Part shown: positions 1-9,988 of the stretch, piece by piece
Layout of the letters: each line of letters starts with the position of its first letter
Numbering within the stretch: position 1 is the first letter of the stretch
Assembly: GCA_902777385.1 (NCBI GenBank)
Contig: CACYTP010000017.1
Location: 1 to 60,708 of the forward strand
Length of the DNA stretch: 60,708 nucleotides
Origin: an uncultured bacterium
Lineage (GTDB): Bacteria; Cyanobacteriota; Vampirovibrionia; Gastranaerophilales; Gastranaerophilaceae
Direction of reading: 5' to 3'
Notes under the pieces: model-generated
Databases searched by the model: none
What the model was told of the DNA's origin: nothing
What the model saw: only the letters and a program-made list of their open reading frames with translations
Position numbers and translations under genes: made by a program

Positions 1-156
1 GTCGGGAGAGGGCAGAAAATCAACTTGAGCAAAGCGAAAGTCAGATTTTCGGGTGAGGGGTCAGACCTTTCAGATAGTGTTAAATCTTTAGTATCAACAG
101 TCGAAAAAACGGCTGGATTGCCGCGGTCGCAAGACTTCTTGCTCCCTCGCAATGAC
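1..156 (+). repeat. Pilin leader repeat, copy A (cut by window edge)
   Basis: This stretch is nearly identical to 22763-22918 (about 7 differences in 156 bases by eye) and to 43061-43216 (about 9). Each copy lies directly before a pilin-like gene and ends in CTCGCAATGAC. It contains a hairpin with arms GAAAATC/GATTTTC and remains open in frame with the following pilin from the first base of the window. The upstream part of the leader, with any promoter, lies outside the window. Confidence 0.85.
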
Positions 157-855
157 ATGAGTAGTAAAGCCGCCTTTACTCTCGCTGAAGTTCTAATCAC
201 CCTCGGTATAATCGGTGTAGTTGCGGCGTTGACTTTACCGACACTTATGGCTAATCATAGAAAACAAGTTGTAGAAACAAGATTGGCAAAATTTTATTCA
301 GTTATTAATCAGGCAATAAAAATGGCAGAAGTGCAATATGGGGACAAAAACTACTGGGAGCCTTTGGGCGAATATTTTGTATTGGATGAAAATGGACAAC
401 CTACGACTGAATCTATACCTCTTGCTTGGGTAAATAAATATATTATGCCTTATCTCAACGGTGCGGAAGTATCTGCCCATGAAAGAGGGGGGCAGGCAAT
501 AATTAAATTTTCAGATGGAAGTTTAGCTAAATTTGAAAGAGCATCTATTCTCTTTTATCCTGAGGCTAAGAATTATACGGGTAAAGATAAAAAAGAAGAT
601 GCTGGTATTCAATATTTTTTATTCTTTTTTAATCCATCTGCATCAAGTTCAGAATACGCATTGCATTACAATAAGGGTATTGAACCATACGCTTATGGAC
701 CTGCAAGTCGAAATCCAGATAATGTATCAATATTAAAAAACGATTCGGGTTTTGGGTGTTCAAAAGAAATACCACGGAACGCCAGGGCATATTGTACAAG
801 ACTAATCCAACTGAATGGGTGGAAAATACCAAAAGATTATCCGTTAAAGTTTTAA
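157..855 (+). CDS. Prepilin-like secreted protein A (type IV pilin/pseudopilin N-terminus)
   Basis: A 232-residue protein with a short leader MSSKAA, then FTLAEVLITLGIIGVVAA, the type IV prepilin cleavage/methylation motif and hydrophobic helix. Cleavage would fall before Phe; the preceding residue is Ala rather than the usual Gly. The exported part ends with the family signature seen in all five window pilins: a Cys, an aliphatic stretch, then GWKIPKDYP. ATG157 has no Shine-Dalgarno sequence, because the bases before it are the repeat end CTCGCAATGAC. An in-frame TTG at 25 would add 44 repeat-encoded residues. Likely a minor pilin or pseudopilin; the exact role is unknown. Confidence 0.85.
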   Translation: MSSKAAFTLAEVLITLGIIGVVAALTLPTLMANHRKQVVETRLAKFYSVINQAIKMAEVQYGDKNYWEPLGEYFVLDENGQPTTESIPLAWVNKYIMPYLNGAEVSAHERGGQAIIKFSDGSLAKFERASILFYPEAKNYTGKDKKEDAGIQYFLFFFNPSASSSEYALHYNKGIEPYAYGPASRNPDNVSILKNDSGFGCSKEIPRNARAYCTRLIQLNGWKIPKDYPLKF

Positions 856-980
856 ATATAAATTACCGGTCAAATAAAAGTTTAGGATGATGTTAGGTGA
901 GGATGTTTGCAGTTTATTGGTCACTTAATATTCAAATAAAACACCGAATAGTATTGTATGTATTGAATTTATACAACTAC

Positions 981-1009
981 TTGCGAAAAATTTATTTATA
1001 TTATATGAT
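981..1009 (+). promoter_or_regulatory. Sigma70-type promoter of the rpoZ-like gene
   Basis: TTGCGA and TATGAT are separated by exactly 17 bases, about 35 bases before the start codon at 1044. Confidence 0.6.
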
Positions 1010-1043
1010 TGATTTATCTTGAAACAGAAATGAGAGGTTTACA

Positions 1044-1283
1044 ATGGATCAGATTATAAAAGTAGCATGGGAATTGAATGAAAATACTGAAAACAGATAT
1101 CAGTTAGTATATGAAATTGCTGAACTTGCGAAAAAGTTGGTTGATGAAACTCAGGCAAAGAAAGCTCATGATGATTTTGTTTTTGAGGAAAATTTTGAAA
1201 CAGGTTATACAAGAGAAAATCCTGTAGAACATGCTATTATGGTTAAAGCGTCAGAAGCTGACGATAACAGATTAGTAGGTTAA
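1044..1283 (+). CDS. rpoZ: Probable DNA-directed RNA polymerase omega subunit
   Basis: A 79-residue protein whose pattern matches omega: an N-terminal helix, then NRYQLVYEIAELAKKLVDE (the NRF-x-LV-x-x-A-x-x-A-R core), and ENPVEHAIMVKASE (the later K-P-x-x-x-A-x-x-E region). Omega helps assemble and stabilise the beta-prime subunit. The start has a GAGAGG ribosome site, a clear promoter lies upstream, and a strong terminator follows, so the gene is monocistronic. The assignment rests on the short motif pattern and overall size, so a different small helical protein remains possible. Confidence 0.65.
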   Translation: MDQIIKVAWELNENTENRYQLVYEIAELAKKLVDETQAKKAHDDFVFEENFETGYTRENPVEHAIMVKASEADDNRLVG

Positions 1284-1290
1284 TTTTCAG

Positions 1291-1333
1291 AAGACACAAG
1301 CCGCTGTTCTTTGTTGCAGGCTTGTGTCTTTTT
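1291..1333 (+). terminator. Rho-independent terminator after rpoZ
   Basis: A 12-bp perfect stem, AAGACACAAGCC/GGCTTGTGTCTT, with a 16-base loop and a trailing T run. Confidence 0.85.
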
Positions 1334-1369
1334 ATGTGTAAATAATGACTTAATGGTCCGAGGGGGGTT

Positions 1370-2176
1370 ATGGAAGAAACGATAAAATATATAAATGAAA
1401 AAACAAATAATTTTATGCCTCAAATAGGAGTAATTTTGGGTTCCGGTCTTGGTGAACTGGCTGATGAATATTGTGATACAGCCATTTCATATAACGATAT
1501 CCCTAATTTTATTAAATCAACTGTTAAAGGTCATAAAGGCAGACTCGTTTTTGCAGAAATTGCAGGGAAAAAAGTCGTAATGATGCAGGGCAGAAATCAT
1601 TTTTATGAAGGTCATTCCATGCAAGAAATTACATACCCCGTAAAAGTTATGAAAAAACTCGGAGTAAAAACCATTATTTTAACCAATGCTGCAGGAGGTG
1701 TAAATCCTGATTTTAAAGCAGGTGATTTGATGCTTATAACTGATCATATAAACTTTATGGGTGCAAATCCTCTTGTAGGAAAAAATGATGATACTCTCGG
1801 TGAACGTTTCCCTGATATGACACAAATTTACAGAAAAAATTTAATAAATTTGTCAAAAAAATGTGCTGAGAATTTGGGTATAAGTCTTAAAGAGGGTGTT
1901 TATCTGGCAAATTCAGGACCTTCCTATGAAACTCCTGCTGAAATCAGAATGGCGAGAATTCTTGGTGCGGATGCTGTAGGGATGTCGACTGTGCCTGAGG
2001 CAATCGTTGCAAATTATTGCGGTCTTGAGGTGCTTGGAATTAGTTGTATATCAAATCCTGCAAGTGTTGCCGGCGGTGAAAAACTTTCTCACGAAGATGT
2101 TATAAAAGCTACTGACGGAGCAAAGCTTAAATTTGAGTCATTAGTGGTGAAAATTATTAGTGAATTGCAGGGCTAA
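1370..2176 (+). CDS. punA: Purine nucleoside phosphorylase
   Basis: 268 residues, typical for the trimeric PNP family. The enzyme splits purine (deoxy)nucleosides with phosphate to free base and (deoxy)ribose-1-phosphate in the cytoplasm. Visible motifs are GVILGSGLGEL (phosphate-binding loop, about residues 20-30), GRNHFYEG (about 80), TNAAGGVNP (about 110) and SGPSYETPAEIRM (about 185), with the base-pocket region SCISNPASV near 225. The start is preceded by a G-rich ribosome site (GAGGGGG). It follows the rpoZ terminator and appears to be transcribed alone. Confidence 0.93.
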   Translation: MEETIKYINEKTNNFMPQIGVILGSGLGELADEYCDTAISYNDIPNFIKSTVKGHKGRLVFAEIAGKKVVMMQGRNHFYEGHSMQEITYPVKVMKKLGVKTIILTNAAGGVNPDFKAGDLMLITDHINFMGANPLVGKNDDTLGERFPDMTQIYRKNLINLSKKCAENLGISLKEGVYLANSGPSYETPAEIRMARILGADAVGMSTVPEAIVANYCGLEVLGISCISNPASVAGGEKLSHEDVIKATDGAKLKFESLVVKIISELQG

Positions 2177-2264
2177 TTCTTAGTAAATTTTTATTAACTT
2201 AGTAGCAAAAATAATAATTTTTGGGTTTTCCAATATGGTATACTGTACTAATAGGAGAATCTTA

Positions 2265-2666
2265 ATGAAACTTTTTAGATTATTATTCGCTCCCAGAACT
2301 TTAGGTAAAGGTATGCAAAGAGTAGTCAGACGTACTGCGGCAAATTCTTCTGTCCAAGACGGTTCTACGAAAACTGAGATTACGGGTATATATTCTAAAA
2401 AGTATTTAGGACGTGGTGTTGTTGCCGAAATGACTACTGATTTTTATGGAAATACAAGGTTTATGATTTCCTCGGAAAATGGTAACAACATTCTCGGAAG
2501 TGTTATAGAAAGAGGTAACCAAATCTGGAAAAAAATGTCTTGTAATATCTTTAATTTAAAAAAGAGAATAAGAATACAAGCAGATGGAATGCTTCATGAT
2601 TATAAAGAATCATTTGAGCCTGAAACTATTGAAGCAGAAATGAGAGAAATTAAAAAATATATATAA
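2265..2666 (+). CDS. Unrecognised 133-residue basic protein
   Basis: I do not recognise a family. The N-terminus MKLFRLLFAPRTLGKG is basic and hydrophobic, then a middle region rich in beta-type residues (ITGIYSKKYLGRGVVAEMTTDFYG, in part) and a helical C-terminus. An ATG 30 bases upstream (2235) is in frame, but ATG2265 has TAGGAG at good spacing and the upstream ATG overlaps a -10-like TATACT, so 2265 is preferred. A TAGCAAAAA element at 2203 resembles those upstream of three other genes in this window. Confidence 0.65.
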   Translation: MKLFRLLFAPRTLGKGMQRVVRRTAANSSVQDGSTKTEITGIYSKKYLGRGVVAEMTTDFYGNTRFMISSENGNNILGSVIERGNQIWKKMSCNIFNLKKRIRIQADGMLHDYKESFEPETIEAEMREIKKYI

Positions 2667-2693
2667 ATATAAAATTGTTATAAGGAGAGCGTA

Positions 2694-3506
2694 ATGGATA
2701 AAATAGGCGTTTTGAGTATACAGTATAATCCTATTCTGGGAGATAAATCAGGTAATCTGGAAAAAGTTGAAGAAATTATTAATCAGTATAGTGACAGCAA
2801 GCTGGATTTGGTTGTATTGCCGGAATTCTTTTCTACCGGAATTTGTGATAAATCTTTTATAAATGAGCCGGAAGATGTTAATGGCGGTGAAACAATAAAA
2901 GAAGTTCAGAAAATGTCAAAAAGATACAATACCAATATAATTGCGGGTAGTGTTATTACTCTTGTTGACGGAAAAAGATATAATACATCTTTTGCTGTTA
3001 ACCGTAGCGGTGAAACTATTGCAAAATATAACAAAATTCACCTTTATGATTTTGGCGGCGGTAATGAAGACAAATATATTACCCGAGGAAACGAAATTGT
3101 TATTGCTGATTTTGATTTTGGAAAAGTCGGTATGAGTGTATGTTTTGATATAAAATTTCCTATGCACTTTAAGAAACTGATACAGCAGGGTGCTGAAATT
3201 ATTACAGCTCCTGCCGGCTGGGTTACGTTGTCAGCATTTTCGGAAAAAGTAAAATCCGATTTCATAAAGACCTGGCAGGGTATGAATATGTGCAGAGCTT
3301 CAGAAACTCTTACATATTTTGTGTCTGCAAATCTGGTTGGTCTGGCAGGTAAAGAGTTATATTGCGTTGGTAATTCAATGATATGTGATCCTTTGGGTGC
3401 GGTTGTTGCAGGTGCTGATACTTATGAATCAGGTATATATGCAGAGCTTGATATGAGTGTCGTAAGAGATTTCAAAAAACTATATCCTATTGCCGAAATG
3501 GAATAA
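2694..3506 (+). CDS. Carbon-nitrogen hydrolase (nitrilase superfamily amidase)
   Basis: 270 residues, the usual size for an omega-amidase/Nit-type hydrolase. The catalytic triad is visible: Glu44 in LPEFF, Lys114 in YNKIHLYD, and Cys150 in MSVCFDIKFP. These enzymes hydrolyse amides or nitriles through a cysteine thioester; the substrate cannot be read from the sequence, though similarity to deaminated-glutathione or omega-amidases is plausible. ATG2694 has AAGGAGAG upstream. It follows the 2265 gene by 27 bases and may be co-transcribed with it. Confidence 0.9.
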   Translation: MDKIGVLSIQYNPILGDKSGNLEKVEEIINQYSDSKLDLVVLPEFFSTGICDKSFINEPEDVNGGETIKEVQKMSKRYNTNIIAGSVITLVDGKRYNTSFAVNRSGETIAKYNKIHLYDFGGGNEDKYITRGNEIVIADFDFGKVGMSVCFDIKFPMHFKKLIQQGAEIITAPAGWVTLSAFSEKVKSDFIKTWQGMNMCRASETLTYFVSANLVGLAGKELYCVGNSMICDPLGAVVAGADTYESGIYAELDMSVVRDFKKLYPIAEME

Positions 3507-3609
3507 CGGTTGCGAATGTTAAACTTATGTAAATTTTGGCGTTATTTATATAAAGTTTTGTGGAATATATCCGTATAGTAACTTGTGAAGTTTTTAAGGA
3601 GACCGATTT

Positions 3610-3774
3610 ATGAGTTATGAAGGATTAATTACAGAACACAAAAAAGAAGCTAATTATGAAAATTTGCAGAATGATTTGAACAAAGTTGAAGCATTTATTG
3701 ATAAATGTCTGAAGTTCGTTTGTGAATCTACAAGTTCTGTTGCAGAAAGAGATTTCAACGTTACTTCACTGTAG
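3610..3774 (+). CDS. Small unrecognised protein (54 residues)
   Basis: An ATG with AAGGAGACCG upstream opens a 54-codon frame starting MSYEGLITEHKKEANYENL and ending in NVTSL. It is acidic and helical with two cysteines and no signal peptide. Ribosome site, spacing and lack of overlap with other genes support it as real. Function unknown. A 12-bp inverted repeat starting 25 bases after the stop may act as its terminator. Confidence 0.6.
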   Translation: MSYEGLITEHKKEANYENLQNDLNKVEAFIDKCLKFVCESTSSVAERDFNVTSL

Positions 3775-3798
3775 CATTTATCTAAAATACAGGCTTTT

Positions 3799-3839
3799 AA
3801 AGTTTTCCATGCTATTATACTTATTGTATGGAAAACTTT
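3799..3839 (+). promoter_or_regulatory. Leaderless-type promoter inside a 12-bp inverted repeat
   Basis: AAAGTTTTCCAT (3799-3810) and ATGGAAAACTTT (3828-3839) are perfect inverted repeats separated by 17 bases. Between them lies the -10 box TATACT (3816-3821), ending six bases before ATG3828; the second arm contains the start codon. It could be an operator or a terminator for the small upstream gene. No clear -35 box is visible. Confidence 0.5.
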
Positions 3840-4685
3840 TTGCTTGAAATCAGAAAATTTATTTTGTCAAAGGTATTACATAAGCATTATTATCGTACGG
3901 GAAAATGTAAAGCGTGCGGAAAATGTTGTACAAAAATTTATGTAAAACATTTCAAACATGTTATTCAGGACGAAGAAGAATTTAAAAAACTGCAATATCT
4001 GCACAGATTTTATACATACCTGAAAGTTATAGATAAAGATGAAACCGGATTGGTTTTTGAGTGTCAAAATCTTGATAAAGAAACTCATAAATGTAAAATT
4101 CATAAATCTCGTCCGGGTATATGCCGACGTTATCCGCAGGAAGAATTATTTTCTATGGGCGGGGCTTTGTCTGATGATTGCGGATATAAAATGCTCCCTA
4201 TTGTTCCTTTTGAAAAGGTTATGAAAAAATTATCCAAAAAGAAAAAAATTTTGATTTTATTGTTGTTATTTTTTGTAGGTTCGCAGGCATTTGCTTTTAA
4301 CGGATTTTCAGATGATTTTATCGAAAATTTTAAAACCTGTAATTTGTTTGCCGAAGAAAATTCCGTAAATAATAAAGGTACAGTTTTTAATGATATGAAA
4401 TTTTTTGCACCTAACGGAGATGGCAGGTGTTGCTATCATCAAATTATACAGTCGCAATATGGTACAATAAACCTGCATTGCAAATTCAATAATGAACAAG
4501 TCTCAAACTTATATAACACAATGCTTACAAATAATCCCCCGTATTTTTATAGTGCGGAAGCCGAAAATTTATGGAATAGTTATGTAAATGACGAAAACGT
4601 CTGTAAACTGGATATTCATACAATATGGGACTATAAAGCTCTCGTTCCTGACAGATACCTTCCGTGGAAACTGCCTCAGGAATAA
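3828..4685 (+). CDS. YkgJ-type cysteine-cluster domain fused to a secreted-type domain
   Basis: 285 residues in one frame with two unlike halves. Residues 1-125 carry the CxxCxxCC cluster (Cys27, 30, 33, 34) followed by Cys79, 89, 99 and 118 and RPGICRRYP, the pattern of YkgJ/UPF0153 metal-cluster proteins, which are cytoplasmic. Residues 132-156 then read as a signal peptide (MKKLSKKKK, a Leu-rich core, and SQAFA), followed by about 130 residues of unrecognised exported-type sequence with several Cys. An ATG at 4221 could start the second half as its own gene, but its ribosome site (AAAAGG) is too close. Either a real fusion, a membrane-spanning protein, or two genes joined by loss of a stop. 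Confidence 0.75.
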   Translation: MENFLLEIRKFILSKVLHKHYYRTGKCKACGKCCTKIYVKHFKHVIQDEEEFKKLQYLHRFYTYLKVIDKDETGLVFECQNLDKETHKCKIHKSRPGICRRYPQEELFSMGGALSDDCGYKMLPIVPFEKVMKKLSKKKKILILLLLFFVGSQAFAFNGFSDDFIENFKTCNLFAEENSVNNKGTVFNDMKFFAPNGDGRCCYHQIIQSQYGTINLHCKFNNEQVSNLYNTMLTNNPPYFYSAEAENLWNSYVNDENVCKLDIHTIWDYKALVPDRYLPWKLPQE

Positions 4686-4855
4686 ATTTTTGTGTGAAAA
4701 AACTTTTATAAATTTTTTGTAAACTTTTGTAAATATTTGGATAATGTTAGGCAAATATGAATCTTGAGGACTATTAATAAAAGTACCAAATTGAAATTAA
4801 TAATTAACACATATAACCATAACAATACTATAACATAACCAAAATAACCAACCTT

Positions 4856-4883
4856 GACCTCGAGATACAGAGGTCTTTTTTTT
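4856..4883 (+). terminator. Rho-independent terminator
   Basis: GACCTC and GAGGTC form a 6-bp stem with an 8-base loop, followed by eight T. It lies about 170 bases after the 3828 gene; the AT-rich stretch between holds no other recognisable gene. Confidence 0.7.
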
Positions 4884-4963
4884 GTGCTTTCAAGAAAGGA
4901 AAATTACGGCACAAAAAAATATTTGTGCGTTATGTTCCATGTTTATACCGTTACATTAAAATA

Positions 4964-6955
4964 CTATACATTAGTTGCTAATGACGGAGCGATAGCAATA
5001 AAATGTCTGACTAAATCTGCATCCCAAAGTTTGCCTGCACCTTCCTGTAGAATTTGACAGGCTTTTTCTACCGGCATGCCTTTACGATAAGGTCTGTCAC
5101 TGATAAGTGCGTGATATGTGTCAGCAACCGCAACAATTCTTGCAGTGAGCGGAATATCATTCCCTTTTAATCCTTCCGGATATCCGCTGCCGTCTATATG
5201 CTCATGGTGATATTTTACAATTGGAATTAAGTGTGCCAAAGCTTCATTCGGTGCAAGTACCTTTTCTGCTCCAATTACAGGATGTTGTTTCATTATTTCC
5301 CATTCATCAGGTTCTAATTTACCCGGTTTTCTTAATACTGTTTCAGGAATACCGATTTTACCTACATCATGAAGTAATCCGCCTAATCTTATTTTCTGAA
5401 CTTCATCTTCAGGCAGATTTATTGCTCTTGCAAGTGCTTCAGAATATCTGGATACACTTGTTGAGTGACCTTTTGTATATGGATCTTTAGCATCAATTGC
5501 ACCTGCTAATGATGTTACCATTTCAATCAGGTGGTTTTGTGAAATAATTTCTTCATTATTAAACTTGTGTACAAGTTCGTCTTCAAAATTTATTCCCAAT
5601 TGTGCATGTCGTTTTGCGATTACTTCAGCAAAAGAATTTAATGCTGTATCATCCCAGAAGTTAAAATCTGAAGAACTTATAATTGCAGACATTCCTTCTT
5701 TGTATCCTTTTGCTTGTGATATAAACATTGCCTGTTCCGCAAGAATAAGTAATTTTTCCTGATCTTTAGTGTTGTCAGGGTACGTTGAAATACCTACAGA
5801 AACTTTTACCGGCCCTACATCATCAACAAAGCAGCATGACAGGGTGTATGTAATATATTCTGCAAGATATTTTGCATCGGATGTTGATGTATTAGGTAAA
5901 ATTACCGCAATCTCATCACCGCCATAACGTCCTGCTTTATCATTTGTTCTTATATTATGTTTGATTTTTTCTGCAAGTAATTTGATTACTTCATCACCTT
6001 TTGCATGCCCTAATTCACGGTTAATTTTTGAAATATTGTTGATGTCAAACATAACAATTGAAAGTTCGGTATCTGTTTCTTTGGCTTTTTGCAGTTCGCT
6101 TGCCAGAACTTCCTGAAAACCTCTGTGGTTATACAGGTTGGTTAAATTATCAGCATTTGCGTATTTGTTTGTTCTTTCTTTCAGCTCAATATTCTGCATA
6201 TACATTGCAGCATAGTTTGAGATAAATGAAAGTATTTCCAAATTACAGTCTTCGTCTTCTTTACCTATAAGCATTACCCCTATAGGCTGATTTAATGATA
6301 TCAACGGTAACACAATAGTGGAAGACTCTTTCATATATGGTATATTTAAAAATTTATTATCACTCTTTACAACGGCAGAAGAATTCATAAAGCTTTGTAT
6401 TATCGGATTTTCGATCTCTGATAAGAATATTTTTGATGAGTATGTTCTGCCTAATGTATCTGTCAATTTCAGGTTAATACACTTCGATTTTTCGTGATAT
6501 GTCCCAAATGCAACAAAGTTACAGTGTAATTTTGTCATCAAAACGTTATTAAATGCACTAAACAAATCATTTAACGTATTTTTGTTTATCAGTGCTGTAT
6601 TTAATTCTCTTATTATTGAAATATAATCTACTGTTTTGCTTTGTGGTGACAGAGTGTTTTTTATAAATCCGCCGTACATTTTGTTGGAGGATTTAATCAT
6701 GTTTGCATTACTTATCCTTGCAACAATCTCTCTGTTTCTGTTTATAGGATTTTCTGTCGGAGTCAGATTTTTAGGATGATTAGAAGGAATATGAGTACTT
6801 TCGGAATTTTTCTTAGTCCTTGAGTTCTTTTTCCGAATATTTTTTTCAGAATTTTCAGGCATGCTGTTTGCAGCCGCCGGATTTGTAACCGGTGCTGTCA
6901 GATTTTCCTTTAATTCAGTATTTTCGGTATTATTCGTTCTAACCTTATTACTCAA
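4964..6955 (-). CDS. GAF-GGDEF-HD-GYP cyclic-di-GMP signalling protein
   Basis: 663 residues. Residues 1-110 are polar and disordered (Asn/Lys/Ser-rich). Residues 115-255 look like a GAF sensor domain. A GGDEF diguanylate cyclase domain spans about 265-425, with the signature GGDEI at 345-349 (I replaces the usual F). The C-terminal 470-655 is an HD-GYP phosphodiesterase, with HDVGKIG from 529 and HHEHIDGSGYP at 583-593. It may therefore both make and break c-di-GMP, switched by the GAF ligand. There is no membrane segment. The start is TTG with a modest AGG ribosome site. Such proteins often control pili and motility, relevant given the pilus genes here. Confidence 0.9.
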   Translation of the reverse strand: MSNKVRTNNTENTELKENLTAPVTNPAAANSMPENSEKNIRKKNSRTKKNSESTHIPSNHPKNLTPTENPINRNREIVARISNANMIKSSNKMYGGFIKNTLSPQSKTVDYISIIRELNTALINKNTLNDLFSAFNNVLMTKLHCNFVAFGTYHEKSKCINLKLTDTLGRTYSSKIFLSEIENPIIQSFMNSSAVVKSDNKFLNIPYMKESSTIVLPLISLNQPIGVMLIGKEDEDCNLEILSFISNYAAMYMQNIELKERTNKYANADNLTNLYNHRGFQEVLASELQKAKETDTELSIVMFDINNISKINRELGHAKGDEVIKLLAEKIKHNIRTNDKAGRYGGDEIAVILPNTSTSDAKYLAEYITYTLSCCFVDDVGPVKVSVGISTYPDNTKDQEKLLILAEQAMFISQAKGYKEGMSAIISSSDFNFWDDTALNSFAEVIAKRHAQLGINFEDELVHKFNNEEIISQNHLIEMVTSLAGAIDAKDPYTKGHSTSVSRYSEALARAINLPEDEVQKIRLGGLLHDVGKIGIPETVLRKPGKLEPDEWEIMKQHPVIGAEKVLAPNEALAHLIPIVKYHHEHIDGSGYPEGLKGNDIPLTARIVAVADTYHALISDRPYRKGMPVEKACQILQEGAGKLWDADLVRHFIAIAPSLATNV

Positions 6956-7118
6956 TTTTACCTGCCTAACACTTACATCTTAAAACTCATCAATATATTA
7001 AATTGACAAATTTTGATATGTTTTTAACATTACTTAAAACTATTCTACACTTTAACGTATAAAATACAATCCATCATTCAGATGGCAACCTCATTCAATC
7101 CTTTCTACTACATACATC

Positions 7119-7136
7119 ATACTACATTTGTAGTAT
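7119..7136. promoter_or_regulatory. 18-bp near-perfect palindrome upstream of the GGDEF gene
   Basis: ATACTACA-TT-TGTAGTAT has 8-bp perfect arms. It sits in the divergent region between the c-di-GMP gene (start 6955) and the 7246 gene. Position and symmetry suggest a repressor site; no T run favours a terminator. Confidence 0.4.
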
Positions 7137-7210
7137 AACACTTTTTTTTATATTTTTAAACCCTAAATTCAGTTTTTTTTACAATAATTCATTATATTAA
7201 ATAAAAAATC

Positions 7211-7239
7211 TTGCCAAAATCGCTTGATTATCGTAAAAT
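7211..7239 (+). promoter_or_regulatory. Promoter of the 7246 gene, leaderless type
   Basis: TTGCCA (7211-7216), 17 bases, TAAAAT (7234-7239), then six bases to ATG7246. No Shine-Dalgarno sequence can fit between. Confidence 0.6.
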
Positions 7240-7245
7240 TATATT

Positions 7246-7446
7246 ATGTACAGATGTAAAGAATGTAACAAAATATATCCATCTAGGGTTCAATATTGTG
7301 AATGTGGCAGTAGTGAATTTGTAACAATTCAGCCGAAAAGTAAACAGCAGCCAAAGAAAGAATTAAAATTAGACTCAAATCAGATTATATCTTGGGGCAT
7401 ATTTGCCGTGTGTCTGATTGCTGCTGTTGTTATACTTTGCTTGTAA
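7246..7446 (+). CDS. Small zinc-ribbon protein with C-terminal membrane anchor
   Basis: 66 residues. The N-terminus has four cysteines in two pairs (YRCKECNK and QYCECGSSEF), typical of a zinc ribbon, then a Lys/Gln-rich linker and a single C-terminal hydrophobic segment (about residues 48-66), so the ribbon would face the cytoplasm on a tail-anchored protein. Function unknown. The promoter places the start codon at or next to the transcription start. The 3' end overlaps the convergent 7430-8026 gene by 17 bases. Confidence 0.7.
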   Translation: MYRCKECNKIYPSRVQYCECGSSEFVTIQPKSKQQPKKELKLDSNQIISWGIFAVCLIAAVVILCL

Positions 7447-8026
7447 TATTTTTATTAAAAAGTCTGGTAATCTTTTCTATTATTGGCGGAATAGGTGAAA
7501 TGATTATCTGTTCGATTAAATCGTCGTTCAAATTTTTGATTTCAGTGCCGGCATTTGTTATATCTTCGTTGTTGTTTGTATAGTATTTTTTGGTATATCT
7601 AAGCAGCATCATTCCTTTTTTGGGATGAGGTTCGTATTTATAGATGTTATGTTCTATGAATGGTTTACCGTTATCTTCTCCGGCATCAATAAAGCTAAGT
7701 ATAGCTTTGTTTTGTTTTTTGTTTGCGATAAATTTTAAGAGAATTACTCCTGCTCTTGTTTCAATCTCTTTGTCGGCATTTTCTGCAAATTTTATCGGAT
7801 TTTTGATTTCAGGGTAATAGTAAATGCCAATCATTTTTTCGGAGTTATTTTCTTTGTTATTATCGACATAGTATTCATTTTCGTATCCTTTGTTAATTTC
7901 GGAAAAATTTATATTTTTCAGGGTATAAATATCATTGTTAAAATGTATATTTTCTGCTCTTGTATATTGTGCAAAGACAATAAATGCGAACAATAAAATC
8001 ATATATACTAAAACATTCAGTTTCAT
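7430..8026 (-). CDS. Unrecognised secreted protein
   Basis: 198 residues with an N-terminal signal peptide (MKLNVLVYMILLFAFIVFAQ, likely cut near YTRAEN) and an exported portion rich in Asn, Lys and Tyr. No known domain was recognised. The start has an AGAGGTG ribosome site. It converges on and slightly overlaps the zinc-ribbon gene and shares no operon with neighbours. Confidence 0.75.
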   Translation of the reverse strand: MKLNVLVYMILLFAFIVFAQYTRAENIHFNNDIYTLKNINFSEINKGYENEYYVDNNKENNSEKMIGIYYYPEIKNPIKFAENADKEIETRAGVILLKFIANKKQNKAILSFIDAGEDNGKPFIEHNIYKYEPHPKKGMMLLRYTKKYYTNNNEDITNAGTEIKNLNDDLIEQIIISPIPPIIEKITRLFNKNITSKV

Positions 8027-8057
8027 AATTCACCTCTGGTAATAATTTTAATATTAA

Positions 8058-9557
<1,500 letters not shown>

Positions 9558-9572
9558 TAGTAAGAGGGTAAG

Positions 9573-9965
9573 ATGCATTTAAAAATTATTACGCACCAAA
9601 AACTTGTATTTGATGAAGATGTGGATGAAATCTACACAAAAGGTACTGCCGGCGAGTTCGGCATCCTGCCTAATCATATTCCGATAATGTCCGCATTGGA
9701 TATCGGAGTAACTAAAATCATACAAGACGGGAAGGCACGTTACTTTACCACAATGGGTGGCGTTTTGCAGTTTAAGGATAATGAAGCAATTATCCTGACC
9801 CCAACGGCTGAAGACGGTAACGATATTGATGTTGCAAGAGCAAAAGAGGCTTTGGCAAGGGCAAGAGCAAAACTTGCGGAACGTGATGCAGAATTAGATG
9901 TTAAACGAACAGAAGCAGCTGTAGCCAGAGCATTAGCAAGACTAAAAGCTACTATGACTAATTAG
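9573..9965 (+). CDS. atpC: F1F0 ATP synthase subunit epsilon
   Basis: 130 residues. An N-terminal beta-sandwich carries the family pattern GEFGILPNHIPIMSALDIG (about residues 28-46), and a C-terminal helical hairpin (VARAKEALARARAKLAERD and after) is the part that can inhibit rotation. It forms part of the central stalk with gamma. The gene lies 15 bases after atpD with its own AGAGGGT ribosome site, so the two form one transcription unit. Confidence 0.93.
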   Translation: MHLKIITHQKLVFDEDVDEIYTKGTAGEFGILPNHIPIMSALDIGVTKIIQDGKARYFTTMGGVLQFKDNEAIILTPTAEDGNDIDVARAKEALARARAKLAERDAELDVKRTEAAVARALARLKATMTN

Positions 9966-9988
9966 TATTTCATCTAAAATAAAATCTA

